Shown here: positions 37,630 through 46,008 of the stretch, one piece after another | Layout of the letters: each line of letters begins with the position of its first letter | How positions within the stretch are numbered: position 1 is the stretch's first letter | NCBI RefSeq assembly: GCF_001422665.1 | Contig: NZ_LMLU01000007.1 | Span: 184,892 to 248,891 of the forward strand | Direction of reading: 5' to 3' | Origin: Arthrobacter sp. Leaf234 | Lineage (GTDB): Bacteria > Actinomycetota > Actinomycetes > Actinomycetales > Micrococcaceae | DNA length: 64,000 nt | Translations under genes and position numbers: made by a program | The notes under the pieces: model-generated | Database searches by the model: none | Seen by the model: the letters and a program-made list of their open reading frames with translations, nothing else | What the model was told of the DNA's origin: nothing

Positions 37630-38679
37630 TCAGTCGATCGCTGGGTCGAGGGGCAGATCGAAGACGATGGAGCGCTGCGTGGGGACGAATCCCATGCGCT
37701 CGTACAGGCCGAGCGCACCGGACGGGTTCTCCGTGTCGACACCGAGGCCGGCATTGTCCATTCCCGCCGCACGGTAGCGCCGCATCGCCTCGGCGAGAAG
37801 GGCCGGGGCGAGTCCCCGTCCCCGCCACTTCCGCCGCACGCCCAGCAGATCGGTGTAGCCCTCGGAATGACCGAGCAGCTCCGGCGAATCCGGGTCGAAG
37901 CTCGCCAGCTGATAGGCCACCACCTCCCCGGTGCGGGGGTCCACCAGGCCGAGACTCCAGTCGTCGCGGAACTCCGGATGACTGACCGTGAACTGCCATG
38001 ACTCCTGGTCCCGGGGCTCACTCCCCCAGTGGTCCTGGAAGGCGTCGTTGTGGGCGAGGCGCACCCGTTCCGCGATGTTGCGGTCCGCGCCGTCCGCGAA
38101 CGTCACCAGCTCCAGCTCGGCGGGGAACGGCAGATCGGGGATGGGTTGGTCCAGCGGGCGCGTCATCTCGGTGAAGTACCGGACGATCGTGCTCCCGCTC
38201 GCCGTCATCAGCGCCAGGTGCGAGGGGTTCCGCTCCTCGACATAGTTGCGGAAGATGCCGTCGGTCCGGCCGGTGTCCCGCACTCGTTCCGCTGCACGCC
38301 GTGCCTGCCACGCGAGGACCGCTCCGCCGATCCCCCGCCGGCGCCAGGCCGGATCAACGCCGCCCGCGCCGTGGACGAGTGACGAGCCGGCGTTCATCGA
38401 CACCCGGCCGAACGCGCGGAGGACGCCGTCGTCGTCGAGACCGGCGAGGGTGTCCCGCCGCGGGTCGTTCTTCGACGCCCGGAGGGCCTGCTCGAGATCG
38501 GCACGCTGTTCCACCCAGTCCGGCTGGTCCTCAACGGCGATCCGCCTGACGAGCGCCAGCCAGCGGTCGATGTCCGCGTAGGCCAGCGGCCGCCACTGCA
38601 GCACAGCGGGCAGCGGGAGGACGCCCTCCCCGCGGTCGGAGGTGGGACCGATGTCCGGTGATGAAGTCTCGCGCGTCAT
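37630..38679 (-). CDS. Protein with two GNAT N-acetyltransferase domains
   Basis: A 349-residue protein with tandem GNAT folds. The first (about 25-170) has GVDPAWRRRGIGGAVLAWQARRA; the second (about 190-349) has GVRRKWRGRGLAPALLAEAMRRYRAAG and ends NPSGALGLYERMGFVPTQRS. Both keep the acetyl-CoA pyrophosphate loop (RxxGxG/A). Such double-GNAT proteins resemble mycothiol acetyltransferase and aminoglycoside-type enzymes, but the substrate is not clear. ATG 38679 has no ribosome site, so the mRNA may be leaderless. Convergent with parC. A GC-rich minisatellite lies upstream. Confidence 0.85.
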   Translation of the reverse strand: MTRETSSPDIGPTSDRGEGVLPLPAVLQWRPLAYADIDRWLALVRRIAVEDQPDWVEQRADLEQALRASKNDPRRDTLAGLDDDGVLRAFGRVSMNAGSSLVHGAGGVDPAWRRRGIGGAVLAWQARRAAERVRDTGRTDGIFRNYVEERNPSHLALMTASGSTIVRYFTEMTRPLDQPIPDLPFPAELELVTFADGADRNIAERVRLAHNDAFQDHWGSEPRDQESWQFTVSHPEFRDDWSLGLVDPRTGEVVAYQLASFDPDSPELLGHSEGYTDLLGVRRKWRGRGLAPALLAEAMRRYRAAGMDNAGLGVDTENPSGALGLYERMGFVPTQRSIVFDLPLDPAID

Positions 38680-38796
38680 GATGCCAGCGTATTGCAGGGT
38701 CAACCGGCCCCGCTGGAGGTCCGTCCGCCTCCGGGCGGTTTCCGGGCGCGGCGGGGTCCCGGGCCCCGGCACACGCAGGACCGGTCCAGTGCGGAC

Positions 38797-38873
38797 GGGC
38801 CGGGCGGGCCGGGCGGGCCGGGCGGGCCGGGCGGGCCGGGCGGGCCGGGCGGGCCGGGCGGGCCGGGCGGGGC
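38797..38873. repeat. GC-only minisatellite, 9-bp unit
   Basis: About eight copies of GGGCCGGGC (plus strand) without interruption, between the cydDC stop and the GNAT gene start. The plus strand has many GGG runs close together, so G-quadruplex formation is possible; the minus-strand transcript would be C-rich. Confidence 0.9.
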
Positions 38874-38895
38874 CGTAGGTCCCATCGGGACACGA

Positions 38896-41800
38896 CTACG
38901 GGCGGATGCGGGGTACCGCGGCCTCCGCCTGCCTGCGCGCCGCGCCGAGGAGCAGGACCTCGTCGCAGGTCGCCGCCTCGGCGGGATCGTGCGTCACGAG
39001 GAGTACGGCGGTGTGCGGCAGGCCACCGCGCAGGTCGGTGAGCAGCGCGCGGGCACCGTCACGGTCCAAGTGCGCGGTCGGCTCGTCGAGGAGCACGACG
39101 CGGGACCGCGTGAGCAGGGCACGTGCAACGGCGAGCCGCTGGCGCTGCCCGCCCGAGAGGCGCGACCCGCCGGAGCCCACCTGGGCATCGAGACCGTCTT
39201 CGAGTCCGTCCACCAGCTCCGCCAGGCCCACCGCCCGGACCACCGCGCGGAGCTCCTCCTCCGTGGCGGGATCCCCGGGCCTCCGGGCGAGCTGGAGGTT
39301 CGCCCGCAGGGTGGAGGTGAACAGGTGGCTCTCCTGCGGACACCAGGCGACCCGCGGCCTCGTCGACGGCCGGGCGGACCCGCCATCGACGAGGAGCCGC
39401 CCCGTATCCAGCGGCAGGAAGCCGAGGAGCGCGCCGAGGACGGTCGACTTGCCGCTCCCCGAAGCGCCGGTGAGACCCGTCCACCGACCCGGGACGAGCG
39501 TGAGGTCCACGCCGGTGACCACGGGCTCCCCGGGCACGTACCCGATCGAGGCGTCCTCGAGGGCGAGCGTCGAGGCGGCGACGGGATCCTGCCGGTCCGG
39601 CCGGGCGTCGTCGCGTCCCGCCGTCGGCGCAGCGTCCAGCGACGGCCGGAGCCTCCCCACCACGGCGGCGAGCGGACCCCAGTGCCGGACGGCCGATGTA
39701 CCGGCCGCGAACGGCTCGATCAGGGCGAGTTGCATGAGGACGAGGACGGCCGTGACATCGGCCGGCAGCCCCTCCGCCGTGACGAGGATGCCCAGAGCTG
39801 CGGCTGAGCACGCGGCGACCACCACCGCGGTCGACACCCCGGCTGCCGCTGCGGAACGATGCGCCGCGCGGGCGAGCAGCGCCTCCGTCCGACGTGTCGC
39901 CAGCAGGGCGGGACCGTGGACACCGTTGACGCGGAGATCAGGTGCGGCCCGCAGCAGCCGCGCTACCCGTCCGAGGGCATCCGCCCTCAGCTGCACTGCC
40001 GCAGCACCCGCCGCCCGTTCCCTGAGGACCGCGACCACGGGCGCGACGACGACGGCGCCGCCCACGGCGAGGACCTGCCAGCCCAGGGAGGCGGGGTGCA
40101 GGACGGCAGTCGTCACCAGGGCCGCCGCGCCGGTGAGGCCAGCGGTGAGGAAGGGTGACAGCGCCCGCGCGGAGAGGTCCCTCAGCTCGTCGACGTCGCC
40201 GACGAGCTGCTCGATCGCGCCGGATCCGCGAGCCAGCGTCCGCCAGGACTGCCCTGCGCGGAGGAGGCCTGTCCAGAGGCGGAGCCGCGTCTCGTCCGCC
40301 CGGTGGAAGACCGCCCGGTGGAGCCAGAGCCGCTCCTCGTAGCGCAGGAGCGACCGGCCGATGCCGAAGAATCGCACGCCGACGATCGCCGTGAGCAGGT
40401 AGAGGATGGGCGGCTGTTCCGATGCGCGGACGATCAGCCAGCCGCTGAGCGCGGCCAGGGCGACCGCGAACACGGCGGATCCGAGACCGAGGAGTGTCGC
40501 GGCGACGAAGCGCCGGTCCCACGGCTTCACGAGGACCAGCACGTGACGCGCCGAATGCAGCCACCCGGAGACGGACGGTCGCGTCCCCGGGACGCCGGTG
40601 GACGGGTCCGCAGACGGATCCTCCGCCGTCCGTCCCGTCATCCGTCCCGTCGTCCGCCCTGCTGTCCGTTCCGTTGCGCGGGACGCAGCACGTGGAGCGG
40701 CCGGCGCCGATGCGCCGGACGGGACACCGGTCGGGACGCCGGTCGATGCACCGGACGGGACACCGGTCGATGCACCGGTCGGGACGCCGGTCGAGCTGCT
40801 GGTCAGGGTATCCGTCGAGACATCGGTCGGGCTGTCGGTCGGGCTGCCGGTCGGGCAGCCGGTCGGGCAGCCGGTCGAGGTGCCGAATGACGTGGCGGAC
40901 GGGGTGGGCGACGATGCGACCGCCGATGCCCGTAGCTCGGGCCCGTCAGGCGCGTCAGGCCTGTCAGCGATCGGCAGACCCACGGCCGACGCACTCGTGG
41001 TGGCCCGGGTGCCGGCCGCGGCTCCCAGGTGGACCTGCGTGTCGGCGATGGCCGCGGTGGCGTCGTCGTGCGCGATCAAAAGGACCGTCAGCCCCGGCCG
41101 ACGCAGCGCGATCGCGGCGCGGATGGCTGCGGAGGATCCTTCGTCGACGTGCGCTGTCGGCTCGTCGAGGAGGAGCAGCCCGACTGCAGGGTCCTGCGCG
41201 CGCAGGAGAGCCCGGGCGACGGCGACGCGCCGCAGCTCGCCGGGACTGAGCTCGCCCGTCCGACGGTCGACGAGGTCCGCCGCGCCCACGCCTGCGAGCA
41301 CCTCGGTGATCGCGGGATCGTCCTCCTCCGTCCGTCCGTACAGCGCGAGTTCTGCGCGCACCGTCGGGGCGATCAGCTCCGGATGCTGCGGAACCCACGC
41401 CACCGCGCCGTCCGCCGGTGTTGTGATCGTCCCCTCCAGGTGCAGCCCTGCCGGCAGCGCCGCCCCGCCGGCAAGAGTGCGCATGAGCGTCGACTTGCCG
41501 GTCCCGCTCGGTCCCCTGAGTGCGGTGACCGTTCCCCGGTCGAGCCGGAAGGACACGCCCGACACGACGGGCGGGACGACGCCGTCGTACCGGACCGTCA
41601 CGTCCTCCAGCCTGGCGGTCACCGGGTCCGCCACCGCCGATCGGACCAAAGCCGCACCGGCCGTCGACGGCGGCGGGGCGTCGATGACGGCGCGCACGCG
41701 CTCGCCGCTCTCCTCGCCGTCCTCGCTCGCGTGGTGCGCGGCTCCGACGTCGCGCAGCGGCCCGTAGCACTCGGGCGCGAGGATCAGGGCGATCAGGGCG

Positions 41801-42717
41801 GTTTCGAGTCCAAGGTCCCCGTGGATGAGGCGTACACCGGCGAAGACGGCGACGACGGCGACCGAGATGGTGCTGATCAGTTCGAGGGCCAGCGAGGACA
41901 GGAAGACGGTCCGGAGGGTCGTCATGGTGCGCGATGAATAATCTGCGGCGATCTCGCGCAGCGCCCTGGTCTGCTCGCCCGCGCGGCCGAGGCCCACGAG
42001 CACCGGCAGCCCCCGGGCCAGTTCCAGGAGATGGTCGGAGAGCCGTCCGAGCGCCGTGGCTGCCTGCTGCGTCCGCTCCTGCGTGTGCAGGCCGATGAGG
42101 ACCATGAACACCGGCACGAGGGGGACGGTGAGGACGATGATGAGTGCGCTCACCCAGTCTGCGGCGAGGATCCGCGCGCCGACGAGGAGTGGCACGACGG
42201 TGCAGGTGATGAGCGACGGCAGGTACTGCGTGTAGTACGCGTCGAGTCCGTCGAGGCCGCGTGTGAGCAGCACGGCGAGGGAGCCCTGGCCGGTGCCGCC
42301 GTGGGCCGCCCGGGTGGTCCCCCCGTCGTCGAGCACGCGCAGCAGCGCCGCCTCACGGAGCCGCTCGCGGACGCCGAGGGCCAGCCGGGCGGCGGTGGCG
42401 TCCTGCCCCCAGGCCGCCACCGTCCGGAGGATCGCGCCCGCGACGCCCTGGACGAGGACGGCCCCCACCTCGAGATCGCCTGCGGCGACGGAGGCGATGC
42501 CGACAGCGAGTGCCTGCGCCATGAGGACCAGGCCGAGCGCGCGTGCTGCGGCGAGGACACCGAGGAGATAGACCGCCGTCGTCGATCCGGCCGCACCGGC
42601 CGGTCCGCCCGCCCTCAAGGAGGCGATGGGGGACCTCCGCGCGGCAGGCGCCGACGCAGCGGGCGCCTGCGACAGGTCACCGGCGGGGACGTCCGCGGTG
42701 GGCGTGAAGTCGCGCAT
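38896..42717 (-). CDS. cydDC: Fused CydD-CydC thiol reductant ABC exporter
   Basis: A 1273-residue fusion of two ABC half-transporters that export cysteine/glutathione-type reductants and are needed to assemble cytochrome bd. CydD half: membrane part (about 60-330), Walker A GPSGTGKSTLM (about 405), LSPGELRR, Walker B LLLLDEPTAHVD (about 516). A linker of about 150 residues (about 566-716) is Ser/Thr/Gly/Pro-rich with internal repeats. CydC half: membrane part, GASGSGKSTVLGALL (about 1087), LSGGQRQRLAVARALL, VVLLDEPTAHLD (about 1210). CydCD fusions are known in actinobacteria. ATG 42717 has AGGA at 6 bp; GTG 42741 overlaps the cydB stop and is an alternative. Confidence 0.93.
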   Translation of the reverse strand: MRDFTPTADVPAGDLSQAPAASAPAARRSPIASLRAGGPAGAAGSTTAVYLLGVLAAARALGLVLMAQALAVGIASVAAGDLEVGAVLVQGVAGAILRTVAAWGQDATAARLALGVRERLREAALLRVLDDGGTTRAAHGGTGQGSLAVLLTRGLDGLDAYYTQYLPSLITCTVVPLLVGARILAADWVSALIIVLTVPLVPVFMVLIGLHTQERTQQAATALGRLSDHLLELARGLPVLVGLGRAGEQTRALREIAADYSSRTMTTLRTVFLSSLALELISTISVAVVAVFAGVRLIHGDLGLETALIALILAPECYGPLRDVGAAHHASEDGEESGERVRAVIDAPPPSTAGAALVRSAVADPVTARLEDVTVRYDGVVPPVVSGVSFRLDRGTVTALRGPSGTGKSTLMRTLAGGAALPAGLHLEGTITTPADGAVAWVPQHPELIAPTVRAELALYGRTEEDDPAITEVLAGVGAADLVDRRTGELSPGELRRVAVARALLRAQDPAVGLLLLDEPTAHVDEGSSAAIRAAIALRRPGLTVLLIAHDDATAAIADTQVHLGAAAGTRATTSASAVGLPIADRPDAPDGPELRASAVASSPTPSATSFGTSTGCPTGCPTGSPTDSPTDVSTDTLTSSSTGVPTGASTGVPSGASTGVPTGVPSGASAPAAPRAASRATERTAGRTTGRMTGRTAEDPSADPSTGVPGTRPSVSGWLHSARHVLVLVKPWDRRFVAATLLGLGSAVFAVALAALSGWLIVRASEQPPILYLLTAIVGVRFFGIGRSLLRYEERLWLHRAVFHRADETRLRLWTGLLRAGQSWRTLARGSGAIEQLVGDVDELRDLSARALSPFLTAGLTGAAALVTTAVLHPASLGWQVLAVGGAVVVAPVVAVLRERAAGAAAVQLRADALGRVARLLRAAPDLRVNGVHGPALLATRRTEALLARAAHRSAAAAGVSTAVVVAACSAAALGILVTAEGLPADVTAVLVLMQLALIEPFAAGTSAVRHWGPLAAVVGRLRPSLDAAPTAGRDDARPDRQDPVAASTLALEDASIGYVPGEPVVTGVDLTLVPGRWTGLTGASGSGKSTVLGALLGFLPLDTGRLLVDGGSARPSTRPRVAWCPQESHLFTSTLRANLQLARRPGDPATEEELRAVVRAVGLAELVDGLEDGLDAQVGSGGSRLSGGQRQRLAVARALLTRSRVVLLDEPTAHLDRDGARALLTDLRGGLPHTAVLLVTHDPAEAATCDEVLLLGAARRQAEAAVPRIRP
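40640..40880. repeat. Degenerate repeats coding the CydD-CydC linker
   Basis: Short units around CCGGTCGGGACG and CCGGTCGATGCACCGG recur many times, giving protein repeats such as STGVPTGA, STGVPSGA and SPTDSPTD, and a second set TGRMTGR. The pattern suggests growth by slippage. Confidence 0.8.
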
Positions 42718-42737
42718 GCCGGTCCTGATGGCTCCGC

Positions 42738-43760
42738 TCACAGGGCGTGGACGGCGTGGGCCGCGGGGATGCTCTCCTCGGAGACACGCCGGCGGAACAC
42801 CCAGTAGGTCCAGGCCTGGTACGCCAGGACAAGGGGTAATCCGATGCAGGCGACGATGCTCATCAGGCCGAGCGTGTAGGGCGAGGACGAGGCATTCTGC
42901 ACCGTGAGGTCGAACGCGGTGTCGATCGTGGACGGCAGGACCACAGGGAAAGCGGCGCCGAAGATGGACCCGACGAGGACGAGCATCCCGATGCCGAGGG
43001 CGGCGAAGGCCCGGCCGTCCCGCCCGGTCGCGGCGGACCTGTAGGAGGCCAGGAAGGCGACCACGCCGAGGACGACGGCGGACCAGGTGACCACGGTGCC
43101 GTCGTCGGCCTGGACGAGGAGCGCCCACCCGACGAACGGGATCATGGCGACCGGCAGCAGCCGCCGGAACAGGCGATCAGCCTGGCGGCGGACGCCACCC
43201 TCGGTCTTGAGTGCCACGAACGCCGCCGCGTGCACGAGGCAGAAGAGCACGACGGCGACCGCTCCGAGGAGTGCCGGTGGCGTGGCCCAGGCGAACGCCC
43301 CGCCGACCCGGTCGCCGTTCGCGTCGAGCGGCAGTCCCGTGGTGGTCAGGGCGAGGGCCGCCCCGATGCCTGCTGCCGCGGTGAAGGAGCCGAGGGCGAT
43401 GGCCCAGTCCCACCGGTTGCGCCAGGCGTCGCTGTCACGCTTGCCCCTCCACTCGAAGGCCACGGCCCGGAAGATCAGTCCGAGGAGCACGAGCATGAAC
43501 GGCAGATAGAGCGCGGACAGGAGGGAGGCGTACCAGAGGGGGAACGCGGCGAAGGTTGCACCGACGGCGGTCACGAGCCAGACCTCGTTGCCGTCCCAGA
43601 CCGGCCCCACGGTGTTGAGCAGGACGCGCCGCTGGGTGTCGCTTCGCGCCATGAGCTTCATGAGCATGCCGACGCCGAGGTCGAAACCCTCGAGGAAGAG
43701 GTAGCCGGCCCAGAGCAGGGCGATGAGGACGAACCACACGGTGGGCAGGGCCTCGGTCAT
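42738..43760 (-). CDS. cydB: Cytochrome bd oxidase subunit II
   Basis: A 340-residue integral membrane subunit with eight or nine helices. Motifs: FVLIALLWAGYLFLEGFDLGVGML at the N-terminus, GPVWDGNEVWLVTAVGATFAAFP, and PYTLGLMSIVA near the end. With CydA it forms the quinol oxidase that reduces oxygen to water with very high affinity and supports respiration under low oxygen or when the cytochrome c branch is blocked. It lies 75 bp after cydA and touches cydDC, in one cydABDC operon. The ATG at 43760 gives the usual start. Confidence 0.96.
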   Translation of the reverse strand: MTEALPTVWFVLIALLWAGYLFLEGFDLGVGMLMKLMARSDTQRRVLLNTVGPVWDGNEVWLVTAVGATFAAFPLWYASLLSALYLPFMLVLLGLIFRAVAFEWRGKRDSDAWRNRWDWAIALGSFTAAAGIGAALALTTTGLPLDANGDRVGGAFAWATPPALLGAVAVVLFCLVHAAAFVALKTEGGVRRQADRLFRRLLPVAMIPFVGWALLVQADDGTVVTWSAVVLGVVAFLASYRSAATGRDGRAFAALGIGMLVLVGSIFGAAFPVVLPSTIDTAFDLTVQNASSSPYTLGLMSIVACIGLPLVLAYQAWTYWVFRRRVSEESIPAAHAVHAL

Positions 43761-43835
43761 CGTGGTGCCTTTCGGGGTGCGGACGGGTGGGGTGCACGGG
43801 CACCGATGGCGGTCCCGCGAGGATCGAAGGGCCGG

Positions 43836-45410
43836 TCAGTACGCGAACGCGAGGACATCGCCGTCGTCCTTCCTGCCGCTCCGCGGGTCTTCGTCGTCGT
43901 CGGTGTGGGCGAGTTCGGGCATGGCGGATGCGGTGCCACCCCGGACGTAGGTCACGAGGAGCCTCACCTCGACGACGAGGAGCACGGCGTAGACGGCGGT
44001 GAACAGCACGAGGGAGGTGACGAGTTCGGCGAGGGACACTCCGGGTGACACGGCTGCCGCGGTGAACATGAAGACTCCGTCGACGCCGGTCGGATCCGGG
44101 TTGGGGGCGACGACGAAGGGCTGGCGGCCCATCTCGGTGAACACCCAGCCCGCGATGTTCGCGCCGAAGGGCGCGAGGATGCCGAACACCGCCAGGCGCA
44201 TGAGCCAGCGCGACTCCGGGACGGTGCCCCTGCGCAGGACCCACAGGGCGGCTGCGGCTGCAGCGGCCGCGATCGCACCGAAGCCGATCATGATGCGGAA
44301 GCCCCAGTAGGTGACCTCCATGACGGGCAGGTAGTCGATCTCGGTGCCGGCGAGGTCGCCGTACCGGGGGTCGTCGGGCAGATTCGTGCCGTACTTCTCC
44401 TGGTACTCCGGGAGGAGGGTGTTCACACCCTTGACCTCGGTGGTGAAGTCGCCATTGGCGAGGAAGGAGAGCACCCCCGGGACCTCGATCACGGCGGTGA
44501 TGTCGTCGCAGCTCTGCGCCCCGAGGTTGCCGACGGACAGGATGGAGAATCCGGTGCCGTCGTGGCAGGCAGCCTCGGCCGCGGCCATCTTCATGGGCTG
44601 CTGGTCGAACATCAGCTTGCCCTGGAGGTCGCCGGTGATCCCGGTACCCGCGAACGCGATCATCGCGACGACGGCCCCGGCGCGCGCCGAGCGCAGCCAC
44701 ACGGCGTGGTCGACGGCGTCCCGGGACCCCGTCCGTGCGCCGACGACGACCCTGCCGTCCGCACCGACGGCGTCGATCCCGTCGTGGCGACGCCTCCACA
44801 GGTGGTACCAGCTGATGCCGAGGAGGAATGCCCCGGCGACGGCGAGGCATCCGAAGAGCGTGTGGGGGAAGGCGACGAGCGCCGTGTTGTTGGTGAAGAC
44901 GGCCCACGCGTCCGTCATCACCGGCCTGCCGTCGACCATCTCGACGCCCACGGGGTGCTGCATCCAGGAGTTCGCCACCAGGATGAAGTAGGCGGAGAAC
45001 ACCGAGGCGAGGACCGCCGCCCAGAGCGACATGAGGTGCAGCCGCTTCGGCAGGCGGCCCCAGCCGAAGATCCAAAGGCCCAGGAAGGTGGACTCGACGA
45101 AGAAGGCGAGCAGCGCCTCCATGGCCAGCGGGGCGCCGAAGACGTCACCGACGAAACGACTGTACTCACTCCACGCCATGCCGAACTGGAACTCCTGCAC
45201 AAGTCCCGTGGCCACCCCGACGATGAAGTTGATGAGGAAGAGCTTCCCCCAGAACTTGGTCATGCGCAGATACTGCTCATGACCGGTGCGATGCCACATG
45301 GTCTGCATCATCGCCACCAGGAGCCCGAGACCGATCGTCAGGGGCACCATGACGAAGTGGTAGACGGTCGTGATCCCGAATTGCCACCTGGCGATCTCCA
45401 AGGCTTCCAT
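43836..45410 (-). CDS. cydA: Cytochrome bd oxidase subunit I
   Basis: A 524-residue haem-bearing subunit of cytochrome bd. Haem ligand regions are visible: His in ARWQFGITTVYHFVMVP, GLVQEFQFGMAWSEYSRFVGDVFG, His186-type TALVAFPHTLFGC, the Q-loop region QQPMKMAAAEA, and the Met393-type segment EVTYWGFRIMIGFG. The Q loop is the short form, without the long insertion of E. coli. GAGAGGG precedes ATG 45410. The upstream region carries three palindromic operators shared with the divergent blaI gene, so oxidase expression is probably repressed by BlaI. The C-terminal tail is acidic. Confidence 0.96.
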   Translation of the reverse strand: MEALEIARWQFGITTVYHFVMVPLTIGLGLLVAMMQTMWHRTGHEQYLRMTKFWGKLFLINFIVGVATGLVQEFQFGMAWSEYSRFVGDVFGAPLAMEALLAFFVESTFLGLWIFGWGRLPKRLHLMSLWAAVLASVFSAYFILVANSWMQHPVGVEMVDGRPVMTDAWAVFTNNTALVAFPHTLFGCLAVAGAFLLGISWYHLWRRRHDGIDAVGADGRVVVGARTGSRDAVDHAVWLRSARAGAVVAMIAFAGTGITGDLQGKLMFDQQPMKMAAAEAACHDGTGFSILSVGNLGAQSCDDITAVIEVPGVLSFLANGDFTTEVKGVNTLLPEYQEKYGTNLPDDPRYGDLAGTEIDYLPVMEVTYWGFRIMIGFGAIAAAAAAAALWVLRRGTVPESRWLMRLAVFGILAPFGANIAGWVFTEMGRQPFVVAPNPDPTGVDGVFMFTAAAVSPGVSLAELVTSLVLFTAVYAVLLVVEVRLLVTYVRGGTASAMPELAHTDDDEDPRSGRKDDGDVLAFAY

Positions 45411-45451
45411 GAGACCCTCTCAGCTGTGCCCACCGTCGCTCCGGACGGGAC

Positions 45452-45523
45452 TTCTACGGCGTGTAGAAGAGTTCTTCTACACAGTGTAGAACGATTCCGA
45501 CTGCACTTCTACGTGGAGTAGAA
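45452..45523. promoter_or_regulatory. Three BlaI-type operators between cydA and blaI
   Basis: Three perfect inverted repeats of the form TTCTAC-N5-GTAGAA lie at 45452-45468 (spacer GGCGT), 45475-45491 (ACAGT) and 45507-45523 (GTGGA). The middle one extends to TTCTACAC-A-GTGTAGAA. They are 42-113 bp upstream of cydA and 110-182 bp upstream of blaI, and resemble the TACA-N-TGTA core of known BlaI/MecI operators. Palindromes are seen; BlaI binding is inferred. Confidence 0.82.
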
Positions 45524-45632
45524 ATGTGCGGCTCGACGCTGTACGTTAGATGCACCACGCCTCATCGCTCCCTGCCGGGAGCGGATCCCCGTCCGAGGCG
45601 GGCCGGGATCGCGGAATGACTGAAGGAAGAAC

Positions 45633-46001
45633 ATGGCAACGCTCGGAGACCTCGAACGCACGGTGATGGATCTGCTGTGGGCGACGCCGGAGGCGGCCAC
45701 CGCCAATGAACTGCGGGACGCCATCGCCGAGGCACCGTCGGGAGAAGTGGGACGTGAACTGGCCGTGACGACGGTGCTGACGGTCCTGTCCCGGCTCGAG
45801 AAGAAGGGCCTGGTGGAGCGGGAGCGCGACAGCCGCCCTCATCGGTACAGGTCGGTGACCAGCCGCGAGGACCACACGGCAGAGCTGATGCACGAGGTCC
45901 TCGTGACGGCCCCCGACCGCGAGGCCGTGCTCGCCCGCTTCATCGGCAGCGTCTCGGAGACCGAGGCGCAGACCCTCCGCAAGCTGCTCGGCGGCAGCTG
46001 A
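45633..46001 (+). CDS. blaI: BlaI/MecI/CopY-family repressor
   Basis: A 122-residue winged-helix repressor. The N-terminal DNA-binding domain (about 1-80) has MATLGDLERTVMDLLWATPEAATANEL, LAVTTVLTVLSRLEKKGLVERER, then HRYRSVTSREDHTAELM, and a C-terminal dimer helix region (about 85-120, VLARFIGSVSETEAQTLRKLL). Family members bind paired palindromes and are inactivated by proteolysis triggered by a partner M56 peptidase, here the next gene. Divergent from cydABDC with three shared operators, it probably controls both operons. AAGGA lies 5 bp before ATG 45633. Confidence 0.93.
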   Translation: MATLGDLERTVMDLLWATPEAATANELRDAIAEAPSGEVGRELAVTTVLTVLSRLEKKGLVERERDSRPHRYRSVTSREDHTAELMHEVLVTAPDREAVLARFIGSVSETEAQTLRKLLGGS

Positions 46002-46008
46002 CCCTCCG

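Noticed and set aside
38797-38873. Collagen-like (Gly-Pro-Pro) coding sequence
   Set aside because: The run is a simple GC repeat in an intergenic gap; open frames through it lack ribosome sites and continue into known genes out of frame.
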